NCBI RefSeq assembly: GCF_003293675.1
Contig: NZ_CP029984.1
Span: 62,001 to 126,000 of the forward strand
DNA from: Gardnerella leopoldii
GTDB lineage: Bacteria; Actinomycetota; Actinomycetes; Actinomycetales; Bifidobacteriaceae
Direction of reading: 5' to 3'
Length of the DNA: 64,000 bases
In this document: piece after piece, positions 17,644 to 25,816 of the stretch
Position numbering within the stretch: position 1 is the stretch's first letter
Layout of the letters: each line of letters begins with the position of its first letter
The notes under the pieces: model-generated
What the model was told of the DNA's origin: nothing
The model's input: the letters and a program-made list of their open reading frames with translations, nothing else
Database searches by the model: none
Made by a program: the position numbers and the translations under genes

Positions 17644-18825
17644 ATGTTGAATAAGAAGGCTATCGCCGCATTCGCTGCCGGCGCCACCCTCCTCTCTGGT
17701 TTCGCTTTTGCTGCTCCAGCAATGGCTGCATGCCCAGATCCTGCTCCATTCAAGAGCGCTGCTAAGACGTCTGCTGATGCTGCTTACAAAGCTTATACTG
17801 ATGCTAAGGCTGTTCTTGATGGTATGACAGTTTCTCCAGCTCCTGCAAAGGATTCTGAAGCTGAACATTATACTGTTACAATTTTGGCTACTGGCTTGTT
17901 GAAGAATAATGCTGATCCATCTGAAGTCTCACATGATCTGTACGTAAAGGTTCAGAAGTATGTGGATGCTTACAATGCTAACGTTACAGAGACTAGGGCT
18001 AAGGAAGCTCAGCAGACTAAGGTAAATGATCTTCTTGCTAAGTATCTCGATGCTAAGAACGTATTGGAGAACTGCGCAGTTCCAGATCCAACTGAGGATC
18101 AGGTTAAGAGGGCTCTTATTAACAAGGTTCGTCTTGCTAAGATGAACTTGGACAACAAGGATGATGAACTTGCTGTTGCTAAGAATAAGTTCAATGATGC
18201 TTATAAGGCTTTGGTTGCTGCTATTGCTGAGTACAATGCTCGCATGGATGCATTCAGTGCTGCTAATGGAAAGCTCAACGCATTCTTGGCTTCTGGCGTG
18301 AATGATTCTGCTACCGAGACTCGTTTGCGTGATGCTGCAGATCGTGCTGAGGCTCACCTTAAGCGTGCAACTCTTGCTCTTGCCAAGGCTAAGGCTGCTT
18401 ATGATGATGCTCTGGCAAAGGATTTGGCTGCTGTAGCTGCTTATAATAAGGCTTTGCAGACTTACAAGGATGTTTACAATGAGGCTGTTGCTGCTGGTGT
18501 GAACCCAGCTTTGTTGCCACCAGTTGTGACTTCTGATCCTTTGGATCCAAAGGTTCCAGCTGTTCCTGGTTTGAAGCATGCTTATGCTTCTGCTATGAGC
18601 GGTAAGTTTGGTAAGGAAGCTAAGGCTGCTGAGGCTGCTGCTAAGCAGGGTAAGGATACCAAGGCTTCTGCTCAGCAGAACAACAATGCTAACGGTGCTG
18701 CCGCTGGTGCAAACGGTGCCGCTGCTGCTGGTTTAGCTAAGACTGGTGCTGCTGTAGCTATGGCTGCTGTTGCTGCTTCTGTGCTTGCTGGCATGGGTGC
18801 TGCTCTTCGCAAGATCCGTCACTAA
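17644..18825 (+). CDS. LAKTG-anchored helical surface protein (paralogue 1)
   Basis: Secreted cell-wall protein of unknown function. The signal peptide is MLNKKAIAAF...FAAPAMA (about 28 residues). The mature part is mostly Ala/Lys/Asp-rich helix predicted to be coiled-coil. The C-terminus has a sorting signal, LAKTG, then a hydrophobic stretch and the basic tail RKIRH. LAxTG is the preferred motif of class E sortases in actinobacteria. A spacer rich in NGAAAGANGAA precedes LAKTG. The ATG at 17644 follows AAAGGA. Signal peptide, the motif TVSPAPAKDSEAEHYT and the C-terminus are nearly identical in the protein at 55173. Confidence 0.85.
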   Translation: MLNKKAIAAFAAGATLLSGFAFAAPAMAACPDPAPFKSAAKTSADAAYKAYTDAKAVLDGMTVSPAPAKDSEAEHYTVTILATGLLKNNADPSEVSHDLYVKVQKYVDAYNANVTETRAKEAQQTKVNDLLAKYLDAKNVLENCAVPDPTEDQVKRALINKVRLAKMNLDNKDDELAVAKNKFNDAYKALVAAIAEYNARMDAFSAANGKLNAFLASGVNDSATETRLRDAADRAEAHLKRATLALAKAKAAYDDALAKDLAAVAAYNKALQTYKDVYNEAVAAGVNPALLPPVVTSDPLDPKVPAVPGLKHAYASAMSGKFGKEAKAAEAAAKQGKDTKASAQQNNNANGAAAGANGAAAAGLAKTGAAVAMAAVAASVLAGMGAALRKIRH

Positions 18826-18902
18826 GCTAAAAGCTGATTCAGCGATGAATCATTTGGGCTTTAGCTTACTGGTTGATCGTTGAGTCGATTTTACTGTGAA
18901 TT

Positions 18903-18948
18903 ACTTAGTCTAGTGTGCTAAAAGGTGCGCTAGACTAAGTTTTTTTTG
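18903..18948 (+). terminator. Intrinsic terminator after surface protein 1
   Basis: Perfect stem ACTTAGTCTAG / CTAGACTAAGT with a 14-base loop, followed by eight T. Confidence 0.92.
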
Positions 18949-19027
18949 ACCTATAAACCTTTTTATAACAATTTTGTGCTCTTCGCCTCCTGTCTGCACA
19001 TCCTGTCTGCGCTTTCTGCTGCACCCT

Positions 19028-19203
19028 TGTAAACTTTCTGCCGTTTTTTCGCTCTTTCGCGACTTTTCCTTTACGCAGCTGCACAGTTTTTGCCGTTTTA
19101 TCGCCTTAATCCGACCGTTTCTTTACGCCGCTGTAAAGTTTTTGCCGTTTTATCGCGCGCATCCGACCTTTCCTTTACTCCCATGTAAACTTTCTGCCGC
19201 CAC
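19028..19203. repeat. 52-bp dyad array B (4 units)
   Basis: Anchors at 19028, 19080, 19132 and 19184, each exactly 52 bp apart. Units contain TGTAAA(G/C)TTT(C/T)TGCCG, a variable 15-base middle and a CCGACC...CTTTAC arm. The array ends with GTAAACTTTCTGCCGCC. It lies between the surface protein terminator and the AbiEi-like gene. Confidence 0.9.
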
Positions 19204-19305
19204 CTGCCAATTCCGCACCTTCTTTTCGCACCTTCTTTCCGTACCTTTTATCCACAATGCAAGAAATTTATTTACGCACGAATAAGGCTTTAATAACCTT
19301 GCATT

Positions 19306-20682
19306 ATGAATAATTTTTATATAAACGATTTATTTTCGAATAGTGAACAGAATAAGCGTTGCTTCGCCCCGAAAACTAATGCTGAAAGAAAAGCAGTTCA
19401 AAGGTCATCGCAACGTGGAGAAGCTGTGCGCGTGTACAAAAATCTTTACATGCGTAAAGAATATTGGAATAGTCTTTACGAAGCTGAAAAAATACGTCAT
19501 ATTGCGTTATCTATTATTGAATCGCACCCCGATTGTAAATTAACAGCTTCGACTGCCTCGGCACTTCTTGGGTATCAAGTTTCGAAAGATTATGACAGCG
19601 AAAAAAATTGCTATGATAATGCTTTTCTTAGCAAAAAGAAAAATTGTGTGGACGCAAGAGATACTAAAATTTATATTCGAAGCAACAAGCGAAAATCAAA
19701 CAAGTATAACAATCAACTAAAAGTTATTCCTTCCGTAGGTTACGAACAGAATGGTATGAGTGATGATGTCCGCATTTTAACGCGTGAGAATAACAGTACT
19801 GGACAATTAATAAAGCTTCCGCATGCAAGCGATTGCGTGACTGAAGAAATAAAAAGTCACTTGGTAGATAAAAGCACTATGTTGTTTGACGTTGCTAATA
19901 ATTACTCATTTAGATTTGCTTTGCCTATTTTCGATTCAGCAGCGCGAGACAATGTGAATTTAAACAGAGTGATCGAAATTTGCAAAAGCCGATACTGCGA
20001 TTGCAAGAATAACTTGAGTGGCGTCGATTGTAATAGTGAGATTGCAAATAATAAAACGTGTGCGAATAGCAGTTTACACAAAAACCAACGTCATTATACA
20101 AGGGATTACGCTTATTTGGATGACTTGCGAAACTATGCAAAAACGAATGGTGGGACTAATTTTTCATTGTCTTTTAAGCAAATTTTTGAGTGTGAACAAA
20201 AAAAGTTGGCTAAATTATGTAAGCTTTGCTTCTTTGCAAATGGTCTTAGCGAGAACGCTGGTGAATCCTTAGCTCGGGGAACAATGATTAATTTAGGATT
20301 TATGATACCAGAATTACAGCGTGAGTTTGAGATTCCACATGTAAATTTGAAGTATCGTTGCGACTTTTTGTGGAGCCTGAATAATGGGGAGTTGATTGTT
20401 GGGGAGTTTGACGGGTATTCGAAATACTACATTGATACAGATGATGCGCAATATAAGAATGTGAATCTTAATTCTTCAGGAGACAATAAAAATTTATTCG
20501 AATCGCGAAACCAGAGTGTTATTCATAAGAATATCGACAAACAAGCGGAACGTGAGGTATTGCTTATGAAGGAATGTGGCGTAAATAAAATCGTGCGCTT
20601 TAATTACTCGGATATCCTTGATCCTAGGAAGCTTGAGAAGAAACTTGCAGCTGTTGGAGTGCCTAGAATTATTGGGAAATAG
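19306..20682 (+). CDS. AbiEi-like N-terminal domain with nuclease-like C-terminus (accessory protein)
   Basis: Hypothetical protein of 458 residues. The N-terminal 110 residues (with RGEAVRVYKNLYM and a TASTASALLGY segment) resemble the AbiEi-type antitoxin fold found in many actinobacterial proteins. The C-terminal 150 residues (YRCDFLW, GEFDGYSKYY, EREVLLM, IVRFNYSDI) resemble the DUF559/Vsr-like restriction-endonuclease fold, with D and E as possible catalytic acids. The middle is Asn/Lys/Cys-rich. It is more AT-rich than its neighbours, is a single gene, and has 52-bp arrays on both sides, suggesting acquisition. Function is not established. Confidence 0.6.
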   Translation: MNNFYINDLFSNSEQNKRCFAPKTNAERKAVQRSSQRGEAVRVYKNLYMRKEYWNSLYEAEKIRHIALSIIESHPDCKLTASTASALLGYQVSKDYDSEKNCYDNAFLSKKKNCVDARDTKIYIRSNKRKSNKYNNQLKVIPSVGYEQNGMSDDVRILTRENNSTGQLIKLPHASDCVTEEIKSHLVDKSTMLFDVANNYSFRFALPIFDSAARDNVNLNRVIEICKSRYCDCKNNLSGVDCNSEIANNKTCANSSLHKNQRHYTRDYAYLDDLRNYAKTNGGTNFSLSFKQIFECEQKKLAKLCKLCFFANGLSENAGESLARGTMINLGFMIPELQREFEIPHVNLKYRCDFLWSLNNGELIVGEFDGYSKYYIDTDDAQYKNVNLNSSGDNKNLFESRNQSVIHKNIDKQAEREVLLMKECGVNKIVRFNYSDILDPRKLEKKLAAVGVPRIIGK

Positions 20683-20721
20683 CCGATGCGTGCGTGTGCT
20701 GCGGAACTTTGCGCTTGATTC

Positions 20722-20862
20722 CGACCAAAACTTTACTCCTGTGTAAAGTTTTTGCCGTTTTTTAGCACGAAAACGACCTTTTCTTGACAACGCTGTAAAG
20801 TTTTTGCCGTTTTTTGGCGCGTAGTTGACCGAAACTTTACGCCGCTGTAAAGTTTCTGCCGC
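20722..20862. repeat. 52-bp dyad array C (3 units)
   Basis: Anchors at 20742, 20794 and 20846, exactly 52 bp apart, with a degenerate partial unit before the first. It ends with GTAAAGTTTCTGCCGCC. It lies between the AbiEi-like gene and the rpsF leader. Confidence 0.9.
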
Positions 20863-20984
20863 CTGACACCATCGTTTAAGCGCGTAACTCTCGTCGTCAC
20901 GAGCGTGCTGTAAAATAGCGAAGTTGTGTGCGGTTTTGGTGCTTATCATCAAACAATCGCGCATATTTTGCAAACACACTCCTG

Positions 20985-21011
20985 CTGTGGAAGGTCCACA
21001 GCCGATAGTCC
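20985..21011 (+). promoter_or_regulatory. rpsF leader hairpin, possible S6:S18 autoregulatory site
   Basis: Perfect stem CTGTGGA-AGG-TCCACAG, followed directly by CCGATAGTCCG and then the Shine-Dalgarno sequence. Known S6:S18 leaders place a CCG box next to a hairpin. Match made by eye. Confidence 0.4.
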
Positions 21012-21025
21012 GAAGGAGGTGGGTG

Positions 21026-21322
21026 ATGTCTGCACATAAGTATGAACTGATGTTCATTGCAAATCCTGAGCTGGATGAGCACGGTCTTAAGAAGTTGACC
21101 GAGCAGTATCTTGAGCTTGTCACCAACGAGGGCGGTTCCGTTGACGGTACCGATTACTGGGGTCGCCGCAAGTTTGCCTACGAAATTGAAGGCAAAACCG
21201 AAGGTAACTACGTTGTGGTGAACTACACTGCCGAGCCATCTGTAAGTGACGAACTTGACCGTGTTTTGAACCTTAACGAATCTGTAATCCGCACGAAGAT
21301 TCTTCGCAAGGACGCTAAGTAA
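21026..21322 (+). CDS. rpsF: 30S ribosomal protein S6
   Basis: Small-subunit protein that binds 16S rRNA together with S18. It is 98 residues, beginning MSAHKYELMFIANPEL, with the DYWGRRKFAYEIEGKTEGNYVV segment typical of S6. The start at 21026 follows a near-perfect AAGGAGGT site 7 bases upstream, which overrules a longer frame opening at 20924. First gene of rpsF-ssb-rpsR-rplI. Confidence 0.97.
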   Translation: MSAHKYELMFIANPELDEHGLKKLTEQYLELVTNEGGSVDGTDYWGRRKFAYEIEGKTEGNYVVVNYTAEPSVSDELDRVLNLNESVIRTKILRKDAK

Positions 21323-21476
21323 AAACTAGCAAAACTAAGTAAGCTCTAGTGAATTAAATAAAAACTAGTTAAGCTAAATAAATACGTAAACAACCGCGCA
21401 TAAGTTGCGCACAAAATTGCCAGTAATTGCTAACTAACATGCGATTACGAGTAAAGCGAGAAAGAAAAGGCACGAT

Positions 21477-22058
21477 ATGGCAGGTGAAACAATTATTACC
21501 GTCGTGGGAAATCTCACTTCGGATCCTGAATTAAGGGCACTTTCCAACGGTGCTTCTGTTGCGAGCTTTACCATTGCATCCACACCTAGAACGTTTAATC
21601 GTAATACGAATCAGTTCGAGGATGGGCCTGCATTATTTATGCGTTGCTCAGCGTGGAGAGACTTGGCAGAACATTGTGCAAACAGCCTTTCTAAAGGCAT
21701 GCGCGTGATTGCTCAAGGCAGGTTGTCGCAGCGTTCGTATCAAGCGCAAGACGGCTCTAATCGCACAGTTGTTGAACTTACAGTTGACGAAATTGGTCCA
21801 TCTTTGCGTTATGCAACTGCGCAAGTTAACCGCCAAAGCTCTTCAACAGGTTTTGCTGGTGGCTCGCGTGCAGCAAATGCTGCTGGTGCAGGTTATGCTG
21901 GCGGAGCAAATTATGCTGCTAGCCAGGCCGCTTCTCAGCATGCCGCAAGTTCTTCAGCGGCTGATCCGTGGAGTGCTGCTGCGCCAACAAACGATAGTTT
22001 TTCAACTTTCGGTGCCAATTCTGATTTTGGTGGCGATTCTGAAGAACCTGAGTTCTAG
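21477..22058 (+). CDS. ssb: Single-stranded DNA-binding protein
   Basis: Coats single-stranded DNA during replication and repair. The OB fold spans residues 1-115 ([44 protein letters not shown]). A Gly/Ala/Ser-rich flexible linker follows, and the acidic tip DSEEPEF is the usual partner-binding tail. It is 193 residues. Its place between rpsF and rpsR is the conserved bacterial arrangement. GAAAAGG precedes the ATG. Confidence 0.97.
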   Translation: MAGETIITVVGNLTSDPELRALSNGASVASFTIASTPRTFNRNTNQFEDGPALFMRCSAWRDLAEHCANSLSKGMRVIAQGRLSQRSYQAQDGSNRTVVELTVDEIGPSLRYATAQVNRQSSSTGFAGGSRAANAAGAGYAGGANYAASQAASQHAASSSAADPWSAAAPTNDSFSTFGANSDFGGDSEEPEF

Positions 22059-22197
22059 CGTTTTAGTTGAGCTATAGATAGCGTATTTATTTGTTTATTT
22101 ATGCACTTATTTACGCGCTTACTTAATCCTTATAAATACATCATCAGTTAAATGTTATGCGAACAAAAAGCATAACGGATTTGAGAGAGGACATCTT

Positions 22198-22446
22198 ATG
22201 TCACGCAAAAGGCCGCAACCACCGGTCAAGCCTTTCAAAAAGAAGCCAAATCCTTTGAAGGCTGCCAAGATTACTGAAATTGATTATAAAGACGTTGCTT
22301 TGCTGCGCAAGTTCGTTTCTGACCGCGGCAAGATTCGTTCCCGTCGTATCACCGGCGTAACCGTGCAGGAACAGCGCAAGATCGCGAAGGCAGTGAAGAA
22401 TGCTCGCGAAATGGCTTTGCTTCCTTACGCCACTACCGGTCGCTGA
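22198..22446 (+). CDS. rpsR: 30S ribosomal protein S18
   Basis: Partner of S6 on the small-subunit platform. It is 82 residues, with the conserved [19 protein letters not shown] segment and the basic [22 protein letters not shown] helix region. No zinc cysteines are present, so this is the zinc-free form. A GAGAGGA site lies upstream. The stop codon is 16 bases before rplI. Confidence 0.97.
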   Translation: MSRKRPQPPVKPFKKKPNPLKAAKITEIDYKDVALLRKFVSDRGKIRSRRITGVTVQEQRKIAKAVKNAREMALLPYATTGR

Positions 22447-22462
22447 TTGAGAGGATAGGAAT

Positions 22463-22909
22463 ATGGCTGAAACCAAGGTTATTCTTACCAAGACTGTTGC
22501 CAACCTCGGTCACTCTGGTGACGTTGTTGAAGTTAAGGCTGGCTATGCACGCAACTACCTGATTCCTCAGGGTCTTGCTTTTGCATGGAACAAGGGTGCT
22601 GCTTCCCAGATTGAAGCAATGCGTCGCGCTCGTCTTGCCAAGGCTGTTGCCACTCGTGAAGAGGCAGTTGCAGCTAAGGCTCAGATTGAAGGCACCGTTG
22701 TGGAGCTTTCTGCTAAGGTTTCCGAATCCGGCAAGCTTTTCGGTGGCGTTTCTGCCGATAAGATTGCTGCTGCTTTGGCTTCCAAGGCTCAAGTTGAGGC
22801 TCGCGCAATTAAGGTTGCTACTATTAAGACCACTGGTGAGTTCCCAGCAACCGTAACGTTGCATCCGGAAATCACCGCTTCCTTCACTGTTAAGGTTGTG
22901 GCTGAGTAA
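22463..22909 (+). CDS. rplI: 50S ribosomal protein L9
   Basis: Large-subunit protein, 148 residues. The N-terminal domain has [28 protein letters not shown], the L9 signature, followed by the long connecting helix and a C-terminal rRNA-binding domain. The GAGAGGA site is followed by ATG. It is the last gene of the rpsF operon and a terminator follows at 23006. Confidence 0.97.
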   Translation: MAETKVILTKTVANLGHSGDVVEVKAGYARNYLIPQGLAFAWNKGAASQIEAMRRARLAKAVATREEAVAAKAQIEGTVVELSAKVSESGKLFGGVSADKIAAALASKAQVEARAIKVATIKTTGEFPATVTLHPEITASFTVKVVAE

Positions 22910-23005
22910 GTAGCTTTGTGAATTTTACAAAACATGTTGCAGCAAGCAGATTCTTGCTTTTAGTGGTTTTCTGCTTGTAATACATGTGGATTGAACTTAA
23001 GCATT

Positions 23006-23063
23006 AACTCTGCGTTTGCGTTGTATTGAGTTTTCTCATTGCGATGCTGCGCAGAGTTTTTTT
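23006..23063 (+). terminator. Intrinsic terminator after rplI
   Basis: AACTCTGCG at the left pairs with CGCAGAGTT at the right, followed by seven T with the last part of the stem. A second hairpin (CAAGCAGA / TCTGCTTG) lies just upstream. Confidence 0.8.
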
Positions 23064-23096
23064 ATTGCTGCGCGCTGGTCGGTTTTACATTTCTAT

Positions 23097-23300
23097 TCCC
23101 CGCGCGACCTTTTCTTTACAAGCGTGTAAAGTTTCTGCCGTTTTATTGCCTTAATCCGACCGAAATTTTACACTCGTGTAAGGTTTCTGCCGTTTTTCTG
23201 CCATTTTGCGACTTTTTCTTTACAAGCGTGTAAAGTTTCTGCTGTTTTATTGCTTTAATCCGACCGAAACTTTACACTCGTGTAAAGTTTCTGCCGTTTT
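23097..23300. repeat. 52-bp dyad array D (4 units)
   Basis: Anchors at 23125, 23177, 23229 and 23281, exactly 52 bp apart. Units alternate: units 1 and 3 have left arm CTTTTTCTTTAC or a near variant with N6 AAGCGT, and units 2 and 4 have CCGAAACTTTAC-like arms with N6 ACTCGT. It lies between rplI and the mevalonate kinase gene. Confidence 0.92.
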
Positions 23301-23410
23301 CCAAATGTGAATGTGTTGTAAGTGTCACGTGCGTAACGTAGTTTTTTAAGTTTTACTCGACTAAATTAGAACAGTTGGAAAATTGCGAAATTATAAAGGA
23401 GATGCAAACT

Positions 23411-24574
23411 GTGCTGGAAAGCAAATATGAACTGGCTGACGAGCTTAGTATGAACGCAAAAGCGCAAGATGCCAACATATCTGCTATTCGCAATGACGAA
23501 GAGTATGCTTGTAAAAATTCCGTAAGCGCAAATCTTGAAAACGCAATAAAATACAGCAATCACAAAGGTTATGGCGAAACTTGCGCGAAGGTTATTCTTT
23601 TTGGCGAACATTCCGTGGTTTATGGCCATTCTGCAATAGCTTTGCCGCTTAAAAACTTGCGTATGCGCGCTGTTGTAACTAGTTGCAATGAATCTTTAGC
23701 ACCTGTTTCGTGTGAATCTTTATCTTCTACATCAAGCGAATCTTTAGCATCTACGACGAATCTCGATTCACATATAACTCTTTCATGCCTTGACTTTACT
23801 GGCAAACTTTCCGAAATTCCTACGCGCTTTAATAGCATACGAACAGCAATTCGCGCGTCGCTAGAGTTTGCAGGGTGGAGCGGTGAGAATTTGCACATTT
23901 TTACCGAGTCTGATTTTCCAGCAGAACGAGGTCTTGGTTCGTCTGCGGCAGCTGCCGGTGCTGTAATTCGTGCGATTCTTGACTATTATGGCGTTGCAGC
24001 TAGCAATGATGAGATTTTTAAGTTGACGCAGACTGCTGAGTGTGTGGCTCACGGATGTTCTTCAGGCTTGGATGCCACTGCAACTGCTGCTTCCTGGCCT
24101 GTGCGTTTTAGTCGTGGCTGTTTTGATCGCATGGAAATTAACATGCGTGCGTGGCTTGTTTTGGCGGATTCTGGATGCAAAGGAATGACTCGCGAAACAG
24201 TTGAAGCTTTACGTTCTCGTTTAGAATCGAATCCTGTTGAAGTTGGAGCGCAGCTCAATAAATTGGGGGAGATTGCGGCTGTTGCAGAAGATGATTTGGC
24301 GTTTGGCCGTATTGAAAATATGGGTAAGCAAATGACTTTCGCACACCGTATTTTGGCGGATTTGGGCGTAAGTACTGCAAAACTTGACGCCTTGGTAGAT
24401 GCTGCTTGTCAGCATGGCGCGTTGGGTGCAAAACTTACCGGTGGAGGTGGTGGAGGATGTGTCATTGCGCTGGCTGATAGTGAGGATGCTGCTAAGCGAG
24501 TGAGTGAAGCTTTTAAAAATGCCGGTGCTTGCGATACGTGGGTTGTAAATATAGGTGATTCTGCAATAAATTGA
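23411..24574 (+). CDS. mvk: Mevalonate kinase
   Basis: Phosphorylates mevalonate to 5-phosphomevalonate. GHMP-kinase motifs are AKVILFGEHSVVYGHSAIAL, the ATP loop GLGSSAAAAGAVIRA, a DATATAASWP segment and C-terminal KLTGGGGGGCVIAL. A GTG start at 23411 was chosen because AAAGGAG ends 9 bases upstream; an in-frame ATG at 23402 touches that site. The N-terminal 50 residues are an unusual leader. A Ser/Thr/Glu insertion built from GAATCTTTA-type repeats lies at about 23688-23770. First of three consecutive mevalonate-pathway genes. Confidence 0.93.
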   Translation: MLESKYELADELSMNAKAQDANISAIRNDEEYACKNSVSANLENAIKYSNHKGYGETCAKVILFGEHSVVYGHSAIALPLKNLRMRAVVTSCNESLAPVSCESLSSTSSESLASTTNLDSHITLSCLDFTGKLSEIPTRFNSIRTAIRASLEFAGWSGENLHIFTESDFPAERGLGSSAAAAGAVIRAILDYYGVAASNDEIFKLTQTAECVAHGCSSGLDATATAASWPVRFSRGCFDRMEINMRAWLVLADSGCKGMTRETVEALRSRLESNPVEVGAQLNKLGEIAAVAEDDLAFGRIENMGKQMTFAHRILADLGVSTAKLDALVDAACQHGALGAKLTGGGGGGCVIALADSEDAAKRVSEAFKNAGACDTWVVNIGDSAIN

Positions 24575-24600
24575 ATCTTATTTTTACTTGAAATGTAGCA

Positions 24601-24627
24601 TAAACTTTACAGTTGTTTAAAGAAAAG
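24601..24627. repeat. Single degenerate 52-bp-family dyad
   Basis: AAACTTTAC-N6-TTAAAGAAAAG resembles units of array F (CTTTAC-N6-GTAAAGAAAAGG) with one change in the core. It is isolated, between mvk and mvaD. Confidence 0.5.
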
Positions 24628-24709
24628 AAGCTTGTGCGCACTGTTTTGCTAAAATATTGCTTAGCACATTAACAAACGAGAATTACTTATCTGCCGCAAG
24701 AGGAACAGC

Positions 24710-25807
24710 ATGCAAAATGTTGAAATTCAGCCAAAAATAACGTTTGACGCTAGTCTTTCACCCAACTCAGCTTTTGCTAAAGCAAACGCGAATATTGCGC
24801 TGATTAAGTATTGGGGTAAGCGCGATGAAAAGCTGATTTTGCCTTATACTTCCTCGCTTTCGCTCACCCTTTCGGATTTGTCTACAACTACAAGCGTAAG
24901 TTTTGCGAATAATCTTGAACAAGATACTTTTACTTTAGATAATGAAAAGATTTCGCCGTCTGCCAAAACTTTTCGTCGCGTAGTCGCTATGCTCGATTTG
25001 GTGCGTGAAATTGCAGGAATTTCAATGAAAGCAAGCGTTATTTCGCATAATATTGTGCCAACTGCTGCTGGTCTTGCGTCGAGTGCGTCTGGTTTTGCAG
25101 CTCTTGCGTCTGCTGCCTCGTACGCTGCTGGATTAAACCTAACTCCACGAGAACTTTCTAGACTTGCAAGACGTGGTTCTGGTTCAGCTTGTCGTTCGAT
25201 TTTTGGAGGACTTTCAATTTGGCATGCAGGTTGCGACGACGAAACGTCTTATGCAGAGCCTATTGAAAACGCACAAGTTGCGCTTAAAAATTTAAACCTT
25301 GCTATGATTGTCGTCACTTTGGACGATAGCAAAAAGCCGATTTCTAGCCGAGAAGCGATGCGCAGAACGGTTGAAACTTCGCCAACGTATATGCAATGGG
25401 TTGAGCAGTCGAAGGACGACCTTGAAATTGCTAAAAACGCAATTCAGCGAGCAGATATTGAGCAATTGGGTGAGGTTGTTGAACGCAATGCTTTTGGAAT
25501 GCACGAAACTATGCATAATGCTGTTCCATCGGTGAATTATTTGACTAGTAGCACGCATATTGTGCTTGAAGCGGTTAAAAATATGCGAAAAGATGGTTGG
25601 CTGGTGTGGTCTACGATGGATGCTGGTCCGAATGTGAAGGTGCTTACTTCTGGAGATGATGCTTATCGTGCGATGTGTCAGTTGCGCTCGCGAGTTGAAG
25701 ATGGTTTGCGTAATTCTAGCGTTTTTTGTAATACAGAATATTGCGAGCCGAAATTTGCGATTGCGCTGCCAGGTGACGCTGTGACGGTGAGTACGAGTTT
25801 AAAATAG
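24710..25807 (+). CDS. mvaD: Diphosphomevalonate decarboxylase
   Basis: Converts mevalonate 5-diphosphate to isopentenyl diphosphate with ATP. It is 365 residues. Motifs include NANIALIKYWGKRDEKLILPYT with the catalytic-site lysines, AAGLASSASGFAAL, RRGSGSACRSIFGG, and MDAGPNVKVL containing a conserved Asp. A GAGGAAC site lies upstream of the ATG. The stop codon is 9 bases before the fused kinase-isomerase gene, so the two are surely cotranscribed. Confidence 0.95.
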   Translation: MQNVEIQPKITFDASLSPNSAFAKANANIALIKYWGKRDEKLILPYTSSLSLTLSDLSTTTSVSFANNLEQDTFTLDNEKISPSAKTFRRVVAMLDLVREIAGISMKASVISHNIVPTAAGLASSASGFAALASAASYAAGLNLTPRELSRLARRGSGSACRSIFGGLSIWHAGCDDETSYAEPIENAQVALKNLNLAMIVVTLDDSKKPISSREAMRRTVETSPTYMQWVEQSKDDLEIAKNAIQRADIEQLGEVVERNAFGMHETMHNAVPSVNYLTSSTHIVLEAVKNMRKDGWLVWSTMDAGPNVKVLTSGDDAYRAMCQLRSRVEDGLRNSSVFCNTEYCEPKFAIALPGDAVTVSTSLK

Positions 25808-25816
25808 GCGGATAAT

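Noticed and set aside
19028..23300. 52-bp arrays as CRISPR arrays
   Set aside because: There are no identical direct repeats with unique spacers of 30 bp or more, units vary everywhere except the dyad core, and no cas genes are present.
23375..23404. Upstream ATG starts for mevalonate kinase
   Set aside because: The ATG at 23402 is inside or next to the AAAGGAG site, and the one at 23375 has none; the GTG at 23411 has ideal spacing.
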